A stretch of DNA of 64,000 bases from an uncultured Chthonomonas sp. Lineage in GTDB: Bacteria; Armatimonadota; Chthonomonadetes; Chthonomonadales; Chthonomonadaceae. Position 1 is the stretch's first letter. Each line of letters opens with the position of its first letter. The notes beneath the pieces were generated by a model. That model made no database searches, was not told the origin of the DNA, and worked only from the letters and a program-made list of their open reading frames with translations. Shown piece by piece: positions 8,080-16,322 of this stretch. A program made the translations under genes and the position numbers. Location of the stretch: positions 1 to 64,000 of the forward strand of contig CAIONQ010000108.1 of the NCBI GenBank assembly GCA_903859705.1. Direction: 5' to 3'.

Positions 8080-8679
8080 ATGACGATTGGTAATAGTGGC
8101 AGACGAATTGCACGGATTTGTGTATATTGCGGATCCAGCAAAGGTGCACGGCCCATCTACCGGGAAACTGCTGCTGAGCTTGGGAAAGAGCTGGCAAAGC
8201 GCGGAATTGGCCTTGTTTATGGCGGAGCACAGATTGGGGTTATGGGTGCCGTTGCGGAAGGTGCACGCAGCGCCGGCGGCGATGTGATCGGCGTTATACC
8301 GGAAACACTGATGATTAAAGAGGTGGCGCATACGGGGCTATCGGACCTGCGCGTTGTGCCGACCATGCACGACCGCAAGGCAATGATGGCAGAGCTGGCA
8401 GATGGGTTTGTTGCGCTGCCAGGCGGGTGTGGCACTTTTGAAGAGCTGTTTGAGGTAATTACATGGGCGCAGCTTGGCATTCATGGCAAGCCCTGTGCAA
8501 TCCTGAACATTGAAGGCTACTTCGCCCCCCTGATAGCCATGCTCGATCAGGGAGTGCGAGAGAGATTCATCCGTCCCGATCATCGCGCACTGTTGCTGGT
8601 TCACACCACCATTCCAGAGATGCTGGAGGCCATGGAGAGTTACCGTTCCACTCCAACCGAGAAGTGGGTGGATATATAA
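8080..8679 (+). CDS. LOG-family nucleotide phosphoribohydrolase (TIGR00730)
   Basis: 199 aa. It has the diagnostic LOG motifs: DRK at residues 98-100 and PGGCGTFEE at 114-122, with a Rossmann-like nucleotide-binding core (ICVYCGSS, LVYGGAQIGVMGAVA). LOG enzymes release the base from nucleoside 5'-monophosphates, such as cytokinin ribotides in plants; bacterial members are often annotated as lysine decarboxylase-like by mistake. I start at the ATG at 8080 because GAGG lies about 8 nt upstream and the conserved fold begins at once; an ATG at 7987 would add 31 unrelated residues. It is divergent from pair 1, with about 196 bp of shared promoter space, and convergent with the WYL gene. Confidence 0.93.
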   Translation: MTIGNSGRRIARICVYCGSSKGARPIYRETAAELGKELAKRGIGLVYGGAQIGVMGAVAEGARSAGGDVIGVIPETLMIKEVAHTGLSDLRVVPTMHDRKAMMAELADGFVALPGGCGTFEELFEVITWAQLGIHGKPCAILNIEGYFAPLIAMLDQGVRERFIRPDHRALLLVHTTIPEMLEAMESYRSTPTEKWVDI

Positions 8680-8758
8680 TTGCCGCCGACCCAAAGCTGC
8701 AAATACAGCAATATAGTTAAACATACAAAGTGCAATGCAAAGCGCCCGGGCCGAACGG

Positions 8759-8791
8759 CGCTATCATGGTAACGGATCCGCCATGACAGCG
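8759..8791. terminator. Hairpin between convergent genes, probable bidirectional terminator
   Basis: An 11-bp stem with one mismatch (CGCTATCATGG / CCATGACAGCG) around an 11-nt loop lies in the 143-bp gap where the LOG gene (+) and the WYL regulator (-) converge. T-tracts are poor on both sides, so the call rests mainly on position and stem length. Confidence 0.4.
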
Positions 8792-8822
8792 TTATGGCAT
8801 AGCCCTGCCACGTGAGAAAAAA

Positions 8823-9788
8823 TTAAGAGGTTTGTGAGTAAAGATCGAGAACTGCCCGGGCTTCCTCAAGAAGTGAGTCTCTAAGGGCCTGTGGCTCCAG
8901 TACCCGTGCACGCCTGCCCCACGAAAGCAGTTCTCTCTGAATATCTTTCAGCCCACGCACCATCCCGCAGAGTTTTGCTTCCCCATTTGGCATTTCGGTA
9001 AGGGTGCACCCCGCTGGCCAACTGCGCCTACGGGCATACCGCGCAGATTGTTTATCGAAGACAACTTCTATCTGAACGGGGTCGCCAACATTGGGGCCGA
9101 AGGCTCCGCTGAGGTAGGAAGAGAGAGAAAACTCTGGATGCGGCCGAAAGTTCTGCCCAAGGGGCTTTGCACCATGGATGCAATCCATACTGAAGTGCCT
9201 TACTTCCTGGTTTTTGTGGCAAAACGCTATAAGCTGGCAGTATGCCCCCAGCCAAACAATTCGATAGGGATCCACCACGCGGGTTGCGCGTTCATCTCGC
9301 TGAATGCTGTAGTGATCGATTTCAACACTAATCTGGTTAACGCAGGCATTTGCCAGAACCGACCAGGGCGCAGCCGAATAGTCTCTAAAGGCGCCCGTTA
9401 TATGGTCTACTGGCGAGCTCTCCATCAGTTCCTGAAACTTACGTGGCAGCAGGTTCTGCACCTTTTCGTATGCGGATTCGGCGGATTTGGAAAAGGGCAT
9501 GCCAGCCACACCGGCGGCGGCCTCCCGGGTTGCCAGCAGAGCCAGAACCTCATTCAGAGTGAGGCCGAGTTCCATAGGCTGGTATCCATCTTCGAGCACA
9601 TATCCCTGGTCCTTATCGGACCGGAACGGAATACCTGCATCCCGCAAACGGTTTAGATCCCGGGCAATCGTGCGTATAGAGGTTGAGCATGCCTCGGCGA
9701 TGGCAACCTGCGTTAGCCTGCCAACGCCTCTGTTTTGCATAAGCATCAGGATGTGAAAAAGTCTGGTAACGCCCTGTTCGTCCGGCAT
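8823..9788 (-). CDS. HTH-WYL transcriptional regulator (YafY-like)
   Basis: 321 aa from the ATG at 9788, which has GGAGGT 4 nt upstream. The N-terminal winged helix (LTQVAIAEACSTSIRTIARDLNRLRDAGIPF) is a DeoR-like HTH. The middle part (VEIDHYSIQRDERATRVVDPYRIVW, then GAYCQLIAFC) corresponds to the WYL ligand-sensing domain, and a WCX-like C-terminus follows. WYL proteins bind nucleic acids or small ligands and regulate DNA-damage, phage-defence or metabolic genes. Here it starts 46 nt after the hpnE stop on the same strand, so it may be the last gene of the hpn operon and could be autoregulatory. Its target cannot be read from the sequence. Confidence 0.9.
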   Translation of the reverse strand: MPDEQGVTRLFHILMLMQNRGVGRLTQVAIAEACSTSIRTIARDLNRLRDAGIPFRSDKDQGYVLEDGYQPMELGLTLNEVLALLATREAAAGVAGMPFSKSAESAYEKVQNLLPRKFQELMESSPVDHITGAFRDYSAAPWSVLANACVNQISVEIDHYSIQRDERATRVVDPYRIVWLGAYCQLIAFCHKNQEVRHFSMDCIHGAKPLGQNFRPHPEFSLSSYLSGAFGPNVGDPVQIEVVFDKQSARYARRRSWPAGCTLTEMPNGEAKLCGMVRGLKDIQRELLSWGRRARVLEPQALRDSLLEEARAVLDLYSQTS

Positions 9789-9834
9789 ACTTACCTCCGC
9801 ACGCAGTAACCAGGAATAGGTTACTATTCCAAAT

Positions 9835-11334
9835 TTACTTCCGCCGATAACCATCCAACAGGCGTGCTACTGCGCCATAAGGCAGCGCTTTTGCCTGTAC
9901 GGCTTTAGGTTGCCCCGCTTCTGCGAGTATGTACTCAGCGGCACGGTAACCGCTTATAACCGCACTTTCCATGGTTGACGGCCAGCCAGTCTGAGTCCAC
10001 TCGCCAGCCAGCAAGAGATTGCGCACCGGCGTGCGCTGATCGGGCCTGGCACTCTCGATGCCTGGCACAGGGCTGAAGGTTGCGCGAGGCCACTTAACCA
10101 CCTGAGATCGAACAACCGTAGCACCCTGCATGGCGGGCAGGGCGGCACGCAGATCTTTAATTACCATATCAAGAATCTCTTTTTGCGGTGTATTTGTGAA
10201 CCGCTGAGAGGCACTTATCAGGGCGCTGAGATTCGTTCCAGAGCCAGCAGGCAGCCGATAGTTAATGTTCTTGTTGAACACCCATTCGGTGTCTCTATCC
10301 AGCAGTGCTATGGCCGCCGGGCAATCAATCTCTTTATCCAGCCACAGGTGGATTCCAACAATTGGGGAAAGTTCGATATCCGCAATAGGCTGCCAAAAGC
10401 TACTATCAGAAGTTAGCTCCGCAGGCAGGAGCTTTAGCAGCAGATCCGATTGGAGCGCAAAAACATACCGATCTGCGTTAAGAACATCGCCATTCTGCAG
10501 CACGATGCCAGAAACTTGTTGTTCATCCGAAACCAACACGCGATCCACCGTAGTTTTTGGAAGAACCACGCCACCACGTTTCTGGATATAGTTGATTGCG
10601 GGAGAGTGGTAGAGCTCTGCCAGAGGGACCGTTGGCACACCAAAGTGGAACGCCTCATGGTTCATCAAGAAGCCATCTCGAAATATCTTGAATGCGTGGA
10701 AGCAGGAGATACGATCTATAGATTCGTTACAGGCGCTGATGAGTACCGGTGCCCAGAAGCGCTTTATAGCCCTCTCGGTTTGCTTCATCTCGGCAAACCA
10801 GGATGCCATGGTCCTGGAATCTGCATCCGGCATTTGTGGCCTCATCACCATGGCAAGCATGGCACGGGCTATGCAGAGCTTGTCTGCTACAGACAACGAT
10901 CGAAACAGCAAGAAAGAAAGGCCGGTGTGGCCCGGAGCTGGCATGCCACAGCCCTTTATTACGCTGCGCTTGCCTTCCGAATCCAAAAAATGGATAGCAT
11001 CGTGATAATCGATTTTATCGTTGACGCCGAAGCGTGTTAGAAGATCGGTGAGGTTGGTGCAGCAACGCATGGTGCCATGCTGGCACTCATCCACAAGCTC
11101 CCCGGTTGCCGCCAGCCTGTGAGAAGAAGCCCGCCCACCAAGAAGCGGCCTCTTCTCTACCAGAGTAACCTGCATCCCGGCATCTGCCAGGGCTGCGGAG
11201 GCTGCTATTCCTGCAACGCCACCACCAATAACAAGCACCGTTCGAATAGCATCTGTGCCGATAGCAATAACTCCTGTGGCGCGCACGGCCGTAGGTTCAT
11301 CAGGCCTTAGTAAATCGGCTGGAAAGCCAGGCAC
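9835..11334 (-). CDS. hpnE: Hydroxysqualene dehydroxylase, FAD-dependent
   Basis: About 499 aa. An N-terminal dinucleotide-binding motif (VLVIGGGVAGIAASAALADAG) and the FAD-binding ending NLLLAGEWTQTGWPSTMESAVISGYRAAE are those of carotenoid-desaturase-like amine oxidases. HpnE reduces hydroxysqualene to squalene in bacteria that lack eukaryotic-type squalene synthase. The frame opens with GTG at 11334, inside the last 35 nt of hpnD. A second GTG at 11286 would remove a poorly conserved leader and is equally possible. Directly downstream of hpnC and hpnD, the gene completes the three-enzyme route from farnesyl diphosphate to squalene. On sequence alone it could be another desaturase; the neighbours decide. 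Confidence 0.9.
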   Translation of the reverse strand: MPGFPADLLRPDEPTAVRATGVIAIGTDAIRTVLVIGGGVAGIAASAALADAGMQVTLVEKRPLLGGRASSHRLAATGELVDECQHGTMRCCTNLTDLLTRFGVNDKIDYHDAIHFLDSEGKRSVIKGCGMPAPGHTGLSFLLFRSLSVADKLCIARAMLAMVMRPQMPDADSRTMASWFAEMKQTERAIKRFWAPVLISACNESIDRISCFHAFKIFRDGFLMNHEAFHFGVPTVPLAELYHSPAINYIQKRGGVVLPKTTVDRVLVSDEQQVSGIVLQNGDVLNADRYVFALQSDLLLKLLPAELTSDSSFWQPIADIELSPIVGIHLWLDKEIDCPAAIALLDRDTEWVFNKNINYRLPAGSGTNLSALISASQRFTNTPQKEILDMVIKDLRAALPAMQGATVVRSQVVKWPRATFSPVPGIESARPDQRTPVRNLLLAGEWTQTGWPSTMESAVISGYRAAEYILAEAGQPKAVQAKALPYGAVARLLDGYRRK

Positions 11335-12169
11335 CCGATAGTATCGCGAGCTTGCGCGGGGTACTTACCCGGGCTCTGCTGGTAAATACATCGTAGTTTT
11401 TGTTCACGATGTCATCCAGAATGCCCCTGTAAATCTTGTTCATAATTCCGTAAGATGGCCTACCATGCGCATGGAGCAGCGGAACCAGCTTTTCAGCCTC
11501 GGCGTAGTATGCCACCGCACGGTCTACCTCAAACTTTATAAGTGCACGCACGTTATCCGTGGGTTGCCCGGCTTTGAGCTGGTCGGTGGTAACACCAAAC
11601 TTATCCAGGTCTTCTTGCGGAAGGTACACCCTGTCTCGCTCGGCATCCTCTTTAACATCCCTCAGGATGTTTGTTAATTGAAATGCCAGGCCACAGCTTT
11701 CGGCGTGCTTAATGGAAAGTGGATTATCCTTTTCGAACCCCCACACATAGATGCAAACAAAGCCCACCAGGCTGGCCACCAGGTAACAGTACCTGTACAG
11801 CTCCTCGAAAGTGGCATAACGGTTCTTCGTAAGATCCATTTCGGTGCCATCAATCAGCTCGTAAAAATAGTTCTGCGGAATGCCGTACTTCTTAACCGTA
11901 TCGTGAAATGCGGGCAGTATTTTGCTATCGCCATAATCGCCCTGCATGGCCCTATCCAGTGCAGATCGCCACGCCCGCATTTTGCCCGCTTTATCTCCAT
12001 TTTCAGCCGCTTCATCAGATACATCATCGGAATACCTGAAGAATGCGTAAATGGCGCACATGGCCGCCTTTTTATCTGGCGGGAGCGTTAAAAAGGAGTA
12101 GTAGAAGTTGCGAGCCTGTGTTTTTGCAACATGCTCACACTCAGCATAAGACTGCTGTAAGGACGACAT
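11300..12169 (-). CDS. hpnD: Presqualene diphosphate synthase
   Basis: 289 aa in the trans-isoprenyl diphosphate (squalene/phytoene) synthase family. It condenses two farnesyl diphosphates to presqualene diphosphate. Both aspartate-rich motifs are visible: YSDDVSDE near residue 60 and NILRDVKEDAERDRVYLP in the second half. I prefer the ATG at 12169 (MSSLQQSYAECEHVAK) because family members begin there; a TTG at 12214, immediately after the hpnC stop, would add 15 residues. Its end overlaps hpnE by about 35 nt if hpnE starts at its first GTG, consistent with one transcript. Confidence 0.92.
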   Translation of the reverse strand: MSSLQQSYAECEHVAKTQARNFYYSFLTLPPDKKAAMCAIYAFFRYSDDVSDEAAENGDKAGKMRAWRSALDRAMQGDYGDSKILPAFHDTVKKYGIPQNYFYELIDGTEMDLTKNRYATFEELYRYCYLVASLVGFVCIYVWGFEKDNPLSIKHAESCGLAFQLTNILRDVKEDAERDRVYLPQEDLDKFGVTTDQLKAGQPTDNVRALIKFEVDRAVAYYAEAEKLVPLLHAHGRPSYGIMNKIYRGILDDIVNKNYDVFTSRARVSTPRKLAILSGAWLSSRFTKA

Positions 12170-12214
12170 GCGATCAGATTTCCAATCCAGACATTTGCGG
12201 TGGCGAAGCCGCAA

Positions 12215-13120
12215 TTAGCGCGCAAATAAACCTGCTGCCACGCGCCCAAACAGCATCTGCATCTGCCTGCCCTTTGACACTGAGGGCCGTGAGGTCAGGA
12301 CATCGTACCCCTGGGATTCTATCAACCGAAGCACTTCCAGCCCACCACGGGAGAACATCTCGACATCCAACCGAACGCGCCGATCTACCATTTCACCTAG
12401 CTTCGCGCCTTCGGCAAACAGACTACGCGTTCTATCCACTTCAAAGCGCATAAGTTCGGCAAATTCTGGCGTAAACTTGCGTTCCAGCAGAGCGGCCTCA
12501 GTATACCCGAACCGATGAATGTCCTCGAGGGGGATATACACGCGCCCTTTTGGCAGATCTCGAATTACATCCTGCCAGAAGTTTGCGAGTTGCAGAGCCG
12601 TGCAGGTTTTATCCGATAGCGCGAGCCTCTCGTCATCATTGTAGCCGCACAGGTAAAGTACCAACCTGCCAACAGGGTTTGCAGAGTTTACGCAGTACCC
12701 CAGCAGATCTTCAAAGGTGGGGTAGCGAGGCGTTGACTGATCCTGGCGGAAAGCGGTAAGCAGGTTCCTGAATGGGTCTGCCGGTATCCCAAATTTAGCG
12801 ACCGTATCCTGCAGGGCAACAAAAACAGGATGTTTGGGCTCGCCGCGATACATGGCATCCAGTTCGCGTTCCCACCAATCCAGCAGGATAAGCGACTTTT
12901 GCGTGTCGTCTATTTCATCGCCGAGGTCATCGCTGATGCGACAATACGCATACACATTGTAAAAGTGCTGACGCAGAGGCTTTGGGCAGAAAACTCCGGC
13001 AACAAGGAAGTTTTCATAGTGGCTTTTTGCCAGACGTTCGCAGTAGCCACGTGCCTGTTCGGGAGTGTAATCCCCGGTTACACGGTACGGATGTTCAATC
13101 TGTTCGGCGGTTAATTCCAA
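12215..13120 (-). CDS. hpnC: Hydroxysqualene synthase (squalene synthase HpnC)
   Basis: 301 aa, a paralogue of HpnD in the same synthase family. HpnC converts presqualene diphosphate to hydroxysqualene. The first Asp-rich motif is ISDDLGDE and the second is NFWQDVIRDLPKGRVYIP. The only plausible start is the TTG at 13120 (LELTAEQIEHPYRV), with GGA about 8 nt upstream; no ATG precedes the conserved part. It heads the hpnC-hpnD-hpnE order. The 93-bp leader to the preceding dehydrogenase contains a short inverted repeat (13147-13167), so a separate promoter is possible. No squalene-hopene cyclase lies in the window. Confidence 0.92.
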   Translation of the reverse strand: MELTAEQIEHPYRVTGDYTPEQARGYCERLAKSHYENFLVAGVFCPKPLRQHFYNVYAYCRISDDLGDEIDDTQKSLILLDWWERELDAMYRGEPKHPVFVALQDTVAKFGIPADPFRNLLTAFRQDQSTPRYPTFEDLLGYCVNSANPVGRLVLYLCGYNDDERLALSDKTCTALQLANFWQDVIRDLPKGRVYIPLEDIHRFGYTEAALLERKFTPEFAELMRFEVDRTRSLFAEGAKLGEMVDRRVRLDVEMFSRGGLEVLRLIESQGYDVLTSRPSVSKGRQMQMLFGRVAAGLFAR

Positions 13121-13213
13121 ACCAGTTCCAACTTTCGAAGGGTGGAGTGAAAGGCCAGAGGCTTCACTGTATACCTGTAGATATACCCTAAGTTCGATTC
13201 CCAGATATGGTTT

Positions 13214-14266
13214 TTATGGAGTTACAGCGCACTTAACGATATCGAGGTCGCCGCCAGCCAGGCTTCTCAGCACGCCTGGCAAATCGATAAGTCCACACTG
13301 TTTTTGAATAAATAACGCGGCGGGCACATCTCCAGAAATCAGGAGATCCAGCGCCATTCTAAATGCGGCTGGCGTATGGTGAAATGTGCCGGTCAGGCTT
13401 ATTTCATCGTAGTGGATGCGATGCGTGCTGAGCTCTATAGACGTATCGGCGGGGCATCCGCCAAACAGAGATACCATACCAGCCTTGCGTGCCATGGAAA
13501 TGGCCTGCTGCCAGGCAGTTGGATTGCCAACGGCCTCCACAACGAGATCGGCACCATACCCTCGAGGCGTGGCCAATCGCACCGCTTCCACGGGGTCTGC
13601 TACAGTATCGATGTCGATCGTGATGGCAGCACCGAGCTCCCGCGCGATACCAAGCCTGCTGGCGCGCCTGCCTACGGCTATCACCTCTACACCCGCAAGC
13701 ACAAGCATACGCACGAAGAAGAGACCGATGGGGCCAAGCCCCAGCACAACTGCGGTGCGTGCATTTACATGCATTAAGGCATCCATGCCGCGCACAACGC
13801 AGGCAAGCGGTTCTGCAAGGGCTGCATGGGAAAGCCGGAGACTGGATGGAACAGAATAGAGGTTTTTTTGGACCACGCGGGCGGGGATTACAATGTACTC
13901 TGCATACGCACCATTCAGGAAGAGCAGGTCTTCACACAGTTCCGGACAGGAGCGTTCGCAGTAATAGCAATCACCACATGGTGCAGAGTTCGCTGCAACC
14001 ACACGATCGCCAATATTCCAGCCATTAACGCCATCCCCAATCGCAACAATGGTGCCGGCAAACTCATGTCCGAACACTGCGGGCGGGCGAATCATAACCG
14101 CGTGGTATCCACGCCGAAACACCTTTACATCTGTGCCACAGGTTAAGGCGGTATCGATGCGGACCAGTACCTCACCATTGCCTGGCTGAGGGATCGGCAT
14201 ACGCTGTATACGCACATCCTCCCGGCCATGCAGCACCGCCGCAATCATTTCGTTATTAACTGACAT
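13214..14266 (-). CDS. Zinc-dependent medium-chain dehydrogenase (sorbitol/threonine dehydrogenase-like)
   Basis: 350 aa from the ATG at 14266, which lies 8 nt after the stop of the upstream gene. Catalytic zinc ligands are Cys43 (LTCGTDV) and His67-Glu68 (FGHEFAG). The structural-zinc loop is C97-C100-C103-C111 (CGDCYYCERSCPELC). The Rossmann fingerprint is VLGLGPIGLFFVRMLVLAG. Such enzymes oxidise polyols, threonine or secondary alcohols with NAD(P). The substrate cannot be told from sequence. A second paralogue lies two genes upstream, and the three genes probably form one unit with the downstream hpn genes. Confidence 0.88.
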   Translation of the reverse strand: MSVNNEMIAAVLHGREDVRIQRMPIPQPGNGEVLVRIDTALTCGTDVKVFRRGYHAVMIRPPAVFGHEFAGTIVAIGDGVNGWNIGDRVVAANSAPCGDCYYCERSCPELCEDLLFLNGAYAEYIVIPARVVQKNLYSVPSSLRLSHAALAEPLACVVRGMDALMHVNARTAVVLGLGPIGLFFVRMLVLAGVEVIAVGRRASRLGIARELGAAITIDIDTVADPVEAVRLATPRGYGADLVVEAVGNPTAWQQAISMARKAGMVSLFGGCPADTSIELSTHRIHYDEISLTGTFHHTPAAFRMALDLLISGDVPAALFIQKQCGLIDLPGVLRSLAGGDLDIVKCAVTP

Positions 14267-14274
14267 GGCTAAAG

Positions 14275-15123
14275 TTACAGGCCGAAGAATACAAATAGAT
14301 CGGGAGTGCCGGGCAGCATCCGCGCGCAATCGCACCAACTGACCAGGCACAATCGCTTTCGGCGCATGAAATCGCTGAGTGCCTGCACTTCCCGCCAAAT
14401 TGCTGCGGCAAGTGCCTCATCTGGTTGTGCGGGCGCAACGTTATACAGGCCAAGCACTGAGACGCCGTTAGTATCATGCGTGCCATAGATATGCAGCATT
14501 GCGGGGGTTAGAATTCCGAATCCACCGTACACGGTGCCAGAAACGCCCTGATATCCCAGGCCATCGTACACGCGGGTTCCAGGGCCGAAAACATGGATGA
14601 GTTCATCCACCGTTACAACTGTTCCGGCCAGAGGCTCTGGAATGGAGCCGCGCAAGTGCTGAGAGGAGTACCCGGTGCCGGTGCTGCTGCTGTGCCTAAT
14701 GCTGCGGATGGGTTCGAACTCAGGGTCAATACGAAATTCGTATCGGAATCCCACGAATTCAATCTGACGCCAATCATTCGGAGTAATACGAAGAATGTGT
14801 TTGGCTGTGTGGGCCTCATCGGGCTCAACGGCAGGAGCGGACAGATCGATGGTTGGGACCGAGTAAAGAACATCCGCGGCGCTTTCCGGACCTGCAGCAG
14901 CCCGTGCTACATACAGCTTAAGCGTGCCGGTACGGCGAAATTCGAAGGCAGAGTTTGGTTCCGCCTTGCGTACGGCCCATGCCATGCCGCCAATCTTAAC
15001 TGTTGACGAGCTGTCAAAATATTCAGGAAGCTGCGATGCCATTATCTCGGTGTATGCAAGCACATCACCGCTTGAGGCATCCACAAAATCCACATGTATG
15101 ACCGGATCGGTCGGATAACGCAT
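14275..15123 (-). CDS. Unrecognised 282-aa protein between two dehydrogenases
   Basis: I do not recognise a family. The frame is clean, starts with ATG and stops 8 nt before the next gene's ATG, so it is very likely expressed. There is no signal peptide or TM segment. The middle is rich in aromatic and charged residues (WRQIEFVGFRYEFRIDPEF). The second half has GTRVYDGLGYQGVSGTVYGG and LHIYGTHDTNGVSVLGLYNV, which read like beta-strands. The C-terminus has a cysteine cluster, LCLVSWCDCARM. Lying between two zinc dehydrogenases, it may act on the same metabolite or take part in an enzyme complex, which is inference only. Confidence 0.8.
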   Translation of the reverse strand: MRYPTDPVIHVDFVDASSGDVLAYTEIMASQLPEYFDSSSTVKIGGMAWAVRKAEPNSAFEFRRTGTLKLYVARAAAGPESAADVLYSVPTIDLSAPAVEPDEAHTAKHILRITPNDWRQIEFVGFRYEFRIDPEFEPIRSIRHSSSTGTGYSSQHLRGSIPEPLAGTVVTVDELIHVFGPGTRVYDGLGYQGVSGTVYGGFGILTPAMLHIYGTHDTNGVSVLGLYNVAPAQPDEALAAAIWREVQALSDFMRRKRLCLVSWCDCARMLPGTPDLFVFFGL

Positions 15124-15210
15124 CGATTAGCTCTCCAGCGAGTGTTCGTAGAACTTTTTATAGTTCCTCGAGGATCGGCCAGCTCGATGTTCTGAGCGCC
15201 AACCAGCGGA

Positions 15211-16272
15211 TCAAGGTATTACTATCACCTTGAGTGAGTTCTCACGCGGCCGTCCCGCAACGTCGATCGCGTGCTGAATGTCTGCCAGTGGTACTCTATC
15301 TGAAATCAGACAGCGCACATCTATCTGGCGAGAGAAAATTAAGTCTGCGGCTTCCTGCTGCAGATCGATATCACTGCTGTAGGAGCCGATAAGGCTCTTT
15401 TCCAGCATGCACACTGCACCTGCATCCACGCGCGTAAGGTCATCTAAACGCGTATGTGCAAACAGCAATACGGTACCGCCCGGCCGCAGGTAATCCATTG
15501 TTTCGGCAATAATCGCCGCAGATGGAACTGCGATTACGGCAAGATCCGCACCTCTGCCTTCTGAGAGCTGCTTAATTGCGTGCTCAACATCGGCTCGCCC
15601 GCCACCGGAGGATGGATCCACCGCTGCACTGGCGCCAAGTTCCAGCGATTTCTGCCGCCGGAACGGCATTAAATCTGAGCCTATAACGCGCGCTCCAAGT
15701 TTCACGCATAGCATGGTAAAGAGCAGGCCAATGGGCCCCTGCCCAACCACAAGCACCGTATCTCCCGATTGAACGCGTGCCTGCATTACCCCTTTGAGCA
15801 CTGTGTTGAGCGGCTCTATAAATGCCGCCTCTTCACTGGAGATCTCATCCGGTATCAGGATGGTGCCATGCTCTGCACACCACTCCATAACCCTCACATA
15901 TTGTGCAAAGCCGCCACCTGCGGGTGCAAAGCCAGCGGTTGCCCCGGTTTTTTTGTATACCGGGCACTGCGCATACACTTTGCGTCTGCAGAAATAGCAC
16001 TCTGGCTTCATGCACGGCACATGATGGTTAACGGCAACCCGATTGCCCGTTTTCCAGCGTGTAACGCCTTCACCAACAGCGGCAATAGTTCCCGCTGTTT
16101 CATGACCGAAGATACGTGGAGGCTCTACCAGAGCATGCGCTATCTTCTTCAGATCTGTTCCACATACGCCACAGGCTTCTACACGGACCAGGATTTCTCC
16201 GGGGCCGAGGGTTGGAACCTCTACATCTTCCAGTTCAAGTTGTGGCCGGCCGCGATATACAGCTGCGTGCAT
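15211..16272 (-). CDS. Zinc-dependent alcohol dehydrogenase, second paralogue
   Basis: 353 aa from the ATG at 16272; a TTG at 16299 would add nine residues and has GAAGGA farther upstream, so the start is open. The catalytic zinc site is Cys37 (GVCGTDL) with His57-Glu58 (GHETAG). The structural zinc set is C87, C92, C95, C103. The cofactor motif is VLVVGQGPIGLLFTMLCVKLG. The structural loop has an extra spacing (CMKPECYFC) compared with the paralogue at 13214, so the two are not recent duplicates. It is the first gene of the minus-strand run that leads into the hpn genes, with 87 bp to the next gene. Confidence 0.86.
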   Translation of the reverse strand: MHAAVYRGRPQLELEDVEVPTLGPGEILVRVEACGVCGTDLKKIAHALVEPPRIFGHETAGTIAAVGEGVTRWKTGNRVAVNHHVPCMKPECYFCRRKVYAQCPVYKKTGATAGFAPAGGGFAQYVRVMEWCAEHGTILIPDEISSEEAAFIEPLNTVLKGVMQARVQSGDTVLVVGQGPIGLLFTMLCVKLGARVIGSDLMPFRRQKSLELGASAAVDPSSGGGRADVEHAIKQLSEGRGADLAVIAVPSAAIIAETMDYLRPGGTVLLFAHTRLDDLTRVDAGAVCMLEKSLIGSYSSDIDLQQEAADLIFSRQIDVRCLISDRVPLADIQHAIDVAGRPRENSLKVIVIP

Positions 16273-16322
16273 TCGGGCCGGCACTATCTCTAATGACAAC
16301 GGACTGTGGTTTCCTTCAGACT

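Noticed and set aside
7884-8156. 91-codon N-terminal extension of the pair-1 cytochrome protein
   Set aside because: It would overlap the divergent LOG gene and precede the signal peptide that starts at 7883.
13185-13205. T-loop-like GTTCGATTCCC upstream of hpnC
   Set aside because: No matching T-stem, acceptor stem or anticodon arm can be folded around it, so it is not a tRNA.
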